DNA from: an archaeon
GTDB lineage: Archaea > Nanobdellota > Nanobdellia > Pacearchaeales > GW2011-AR1
Assembly (NCBI GenBank): GCA_027348755.1
Contig: DAIEOU010000016.1
Span: 1 to 7,788, forward strand
Length of the DNA stretch: 7,788 nucleotides
Direction of reading: 5' to 3'
Below the pieces are notes generated by a model. The model was not told the DNA's origin. It made no database searches and was given only the letters and a program-made list of their open reading frames with translations. Position numbers and translations under genes: made by a program. Of this stretch, positions 5,179-7,788 are shown one piece after another. Position 1 is the stretch's first letter. Every line of letters starts with the position of its first letter.

Positions 5179-6327
5179 ATGAAGTTTGCACACATGGGTG
5201 ATTGTCATCTAGGAGGTTGGCGTCAGCCAGAGCTTAAGGATCTCAATCTAAAGAGTTTCCAGATCGCAATAGGAAGATGCATACAAGAGAAAGTAGATTT
5301 TGTTTTAATAGCCGGGGATTTATTTGATTCTGCTTATCCTCCAATAGACACTCTTAAGGATACATTTAGAGAACTCAGAAGACTTAAAGAAGCAGGGATA
5401 CCTGTTTTCTTAATAGCCGGAAGTCATGATTATTCTGTCTCTGGAAAGACTTTCCTTGATGTTTTGGATAAAGCAGGTTTTTGCAAGAACGTAACAGTAT
5501 ATGAAGAACGCAACGGAGCAATAATACTAGAACCAATAATATTCAGAAATGTGGCCATATATGGTTATCCTGGAAAGAAATCTGGGCTAGAAGTTGATGA
5601 AGTTGAAAGGATAAAGCTTCAAGATTCTCCAGGTCTTTTTAAGATACTCATGCTTCACACTACAATACGTGACGCAATAGGCAACATACCAGTGAAAGCA
5701 GTCAACCAAGATATACTTCCTAGAGTTGATTATCTTGCTCTTTCTCACTTACATATAAACTATAACAAAGAAGGGCGAGTGTACTCTGGCCCAATATTCC
5801 CAAACAATCTTTCTGAGCTTGAAGAACTTCAGCAAGGATCTTTCTATATATTTGAAAACGGGAGAATAACAAAAGAGACAATAAAATTAAAAGATGTTAT
5901 AGTGCACTATCTTGAGATAAACAACGCATTGACTGCAACTGAAGATATAATAAAAGTATTATCTGAATCTTCTCTTAAGGACAAGATAGTAATATTAAAG
6001 CTTGCAGGAGTAATTGAAAAAGGAAAGACTGCAGACATAGATTTCCAGAAAATAGAAGGATTTGCTAGAAGTCATGGAGCATTTACTTTTTTGAAAAGCA
6101 CTACAAGATTGCATATGCCTGAATCTGACATAAAGAATGAGTTTCTTGATTCTGCTCAGCTTGAACAACAAATAATATCTAATTTTGAACAAGCACATCC
6201 TAGTAAGTATAATGCTCTGATTCCCGGACTTATGCGTGCTCTTCAGGTTGAGAAAGCAGAGGATGAAAAAGGTATGGTGTTTGAAGAAAGGCTTCTTAGT
6301 GAAGTCAGGAAGAGCGTTGAAATATGA
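5179..6327 (+). CDS. mre11: DNA double-strand break repair nuclease Mre11
   Basis: Mre11 is the Mn2+-dependent endo/exonuclease subunit of the Mre11-Rad50 complex, which processes broken DNA ends for recombination. The protein has 382 residues, a normal archaeal length. The calcineurin-like phosphoesterase motifs appear in order: GDCHLGG (D8, H10), GDLFD (D47), GSHD (81-84), H160 in 'MLHTT', and SHLH (H190, H192). Residues up to about 235 form the nuclease domain. The remainder forms the capping and Rad50-binding region, with a helical C-terminus. The third motif reads GSHD, whereas the textbook Mre11 form is GNHD. The Asn that would contact metal or phosphate is Ser, but the other ligands are all present, so activity is still expected. 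The stop codon overlaps the rad50 start as ATGA, a sign of translational coupling. Confidence 0.96.
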   Translation: MKFAHMGDCHLGGWRQPELKDLNLKSFQIAIGRCIQEKVDFVLIAGDLFDSAYPPIDTLKDTFRELRRLKEAGIPVFLIAGSHDYSVSGKTFLDVLDKAGFCKNVTVYEERNGAIILEPIIFRNVAIYGYPGKKSGLEVDEVERIKLQDSPGLFKILMLHTTIRDAIGNIPVKAVNQDILPRVDYLALSHLHINYNKEGRVYSGPIFPNNLSELEELQQGSFYIFENGRITKETIKLKDVIVHYLEINNALTATEDIIKVLSESSLKDKIVILKLAGVIEKGKTADIDFQKIEGFARSHGAFTFLKSTTRLHMPESDIKNEFLDSAQLEQQIISNFEQAHPSKYNALIPGLMRALQVEKAEDEKGMVFEERLLSEVRKSVEI

Positions 6328-7788
6328 GATTTAACAAGCTTACTCTGAAAAATATAAGGAGTTATGAAGACCAAGAGATACATTTTCCCGAAGGCTCTCT
6401 TTTAATGTCTGGAGAGATTGGATCTGGTAAAACAACAATACTTCTTGCAATAGAATATGCTCTTTTTGGCCTTCAGCCAGGTCAGAAAGGTTCGGCATTG
6501 CTTAGAAACGGTACAAATGTCGGAGAAGTCAGCCTTTTCCTGGAAATTGACGGAAAAGAAATAATAATAGAGAGAAAATTAAGGCGCGGAAATAAATCTA
6601 TATCAAATGAGTACGCAGCTATAACTATAAATGGAGACAAATACGAGATATCTATAACTGAACTTAAGACAAAAATACTTGAACTTCTAGGATATCCTTC
6701 AGAGTTCATAAAGAAAAATAATTTGCTTTACAGATACACGGTTTACACTCCTCAAGAGGAAATGAAGCAGATAATAAATGAGGATCCAGATGTGAGACTC
6801 AACATTCTCAGACACATATTTGGCATAGACAAATATAAGCGCATACGTGAAAACCTTGAACTATATCTTACTTCTATCAGAGAAGAGATGAAGATTCTTC
6901 AAATGGAACTGAGGATGTTAGATGAGGAGAAAGTAAGACTAAGTCTAAGAAAACATTTTGTTGAGGAACTCGAATCTAAGCAGTTCGAGAAGTCGAGATT
7001 ATTTGAAGAATCAACTGATGTCCGAAAGAAGATAGAAAATGAATCTCAAGCTGCAGAGCAAAAGATAAAAGAACGGGAAGTCTTCGAAAAAGAAGTAGAA
7101 AAGACAAAGATTCTGATAGGTACAAAGAAGGAATCAATAGTATTATTGAGCAGAGACGCGTCAGAAATAGAGCGCGCTTTAGAAGATTTCAAGGAGTCAT
7201 TTAACCAGGAAGATTATGACAAAATACTCTCAGATATACTATCAAAGAGAGAATTCCTTCAGGCATATAATAGAGAACTAATGGACTTGACTGCTAAAAT
7301 AGAATCTGCAAGACAAAAGATAGAAGAGAATACTGAGAAAAGAGATAGGGTATTTAGCATACAAATGTGCCCTACATGTCTTCAAGATGTATCTGAAGTG
7401 CACAAACACAACATAAAAAACGAAGCAGAAAATGCTATTTTTGACTTACAGAAATCTCTTCTTGCCTGGAATGAAGATAGGAAAAATATAGAGTCTAATA
7501 TATCGGCTTTGTATTCAGAGCTGTCTGCTCTAGAATCAAAGAAGAGCAATCTTGAAATTTTACGTGAACGTGCAATACATATTGAACAATCCAGGCGCAG
7601 ACTTGAAGATATAAATCGCTCGAAAGAAAATCTTGAAAAAGATTTAGAGCTCTTAGTTGGGCATATAGATAATCTAAAAGAAGAAATACTTGCATTCTCA
7701 AAATTCAATAATCTTTTTAGACTAAAACAGGAAGAGCTGAAGCGTGCGTTTATACAAGAAAGAAACGCAGAAATATCTCTTGCAGAAG
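6324..7788 (+). CDS. rad50: DNA double-strand break repair ATPase Rad50 (partial, C-terminus outside the window)
   Basis: Rad50 is the SMC-like ATPase partner of Mre11. It binds DNA and tethers ends. The frame is open for 488 codons to the right edge. The start MRFNKLTLKNIRSYEDQEI is typical of Rad50. Walker A is G30-E-I-G-S-G-K36-T37 and the Q-loop glutamine is Q144 in YTPQEEM. From about residue 180 the protein is Glu/Lys-rich coiled coil. The zinc hook C349-P-T-C352 lies at its tip (bases 7368-7379), after which the returning coiled coil runs off the end. The ABC signature and Walker B would be in the missing part. The hook comes early: the ascending arm is about 165 residues, against roughly 250 or more in Pyrococcus, so the whole protein is probably about 700 residues. 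The start shares ATGA with the mre11 stop. Confidence 0.96.
   Translation, partial: MRFNKLTLKNIRSYEDQEIHFPEGSLLMSGEIGSGKTTILLAIEYALFGLQPGQKGSALLRNGTNVGEVSLFLEIDGKEIIIERKLRRGNKSISNEYAAITINGDKYEISITELKTKILELLGYPSEFIKKNNLLYRYTVYTPQEEMKQIINEDPDVRLNILRHIFGIDKYKRIRENLELYLTSIREEMKILQMELRMLDEEKVRLSLRKHFVEELESKQFEKSRLFEESTDVRKKIENESQAAEQKIKEREVFEKEVEKTKILIGTKKESIVLLSRDASEIERALEDFKESFNQEDYDKILSDILSKREFLQAYNRELMDLTAKIESARQKIEENTEKRDRVFSIQMCPTCLQDVSEVHKHNIKNEAENAIFDLQKSLLAWNEDRKNIESNISALYSELSALESKKSNLEILRERAIHIEQSRRRLEDINRSKENLEKDLELLVGHIDNLKEEILAFSKFNNLFRLKQEELKRAFIQERNAEISLAE

Noticed and set aside
7382..7708. Minus-strand open frame of 108 codons within rad50
   Set aside because: It is antisense to Glu/Lys-rich coiled-coil coding, which yields Ser/Phe/Arg-rich shadow frames. 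No independent signal supports it.
1..7788. Mobile element, CRISPR array, toxin-antitoxin or defence system
   Set aside because: No terminal inverted repeats, direct-repeat arrays, transposase or integrase motifs, or short toxin-antitoxin pairs are visible. The two-membrane-gene cluster has no feature specific to defence.

Overview
This is a stretch of AT-rich archaeal chromosome. The archaeal assignment rests on several features: a 7S signal recognition particle (SRP) RNA, a mre11-rad50 pair joined by an ATGA overlap, a pilin-type N-terminus of the archaeal class, and TATA-box-like elements centred about 24 to 28 bases ahead of almost every gene start. That spacing implies mostly leaderless mRNAs. 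Compact spacing, a short Rad50 arm and a 'KRGQFFLIAAL' membrane leader suggest a small-genome lineage, possibly DPANN. That last step is inference and cannot be settled from this window.

Layout. Positions 1-1528 are read from the minus strand. They hold the N-terminal 241 residues of a large protein that runs off the left edge (possibly a MutS-like protein, low confidence), a 170-residue four-helix membrane protein, and a 69-residue two-helix membrane protein. Each has its own TATA-like element. At 1550-1557 a palindromic TTTTAAAA box lies between the 69-residue gene and a divergent tRNA-Thr(CGT), at suitable spacing for both. From there to the end everything is on the plus strand: tRNA-Thr, a 97-residue double zinc-ribbon protein, arginyl-tRNA synthetase, the SRP RNA, a two-gene unit for pilin-like surface proteins, and mre11-rad50, with rad50 running off the right edge.

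How the genes work together. tRNA-Thr and ArgRS serve translation. The SRP RNA targets membrane and secreted proteins. The two pilin-like proteins, one nucleotide apart, probably form or decorate a surface filament; the first carries six N-glycosylation sequons. Mre11 and Rad50 form the DNA double-strand-break processing complex.

I found no mobile element, CRISPR array, repeat array or defence island. I see no strong evidence for a new multi-gene system. The points worth a second look are the helix 8 loop of the SRP RNA, the shared palindromic TATA box, the atypical heavily sequon-bearing pilin-like pair, Mre11 with GSHD in place of GNHD, and the short-armed Rad50.
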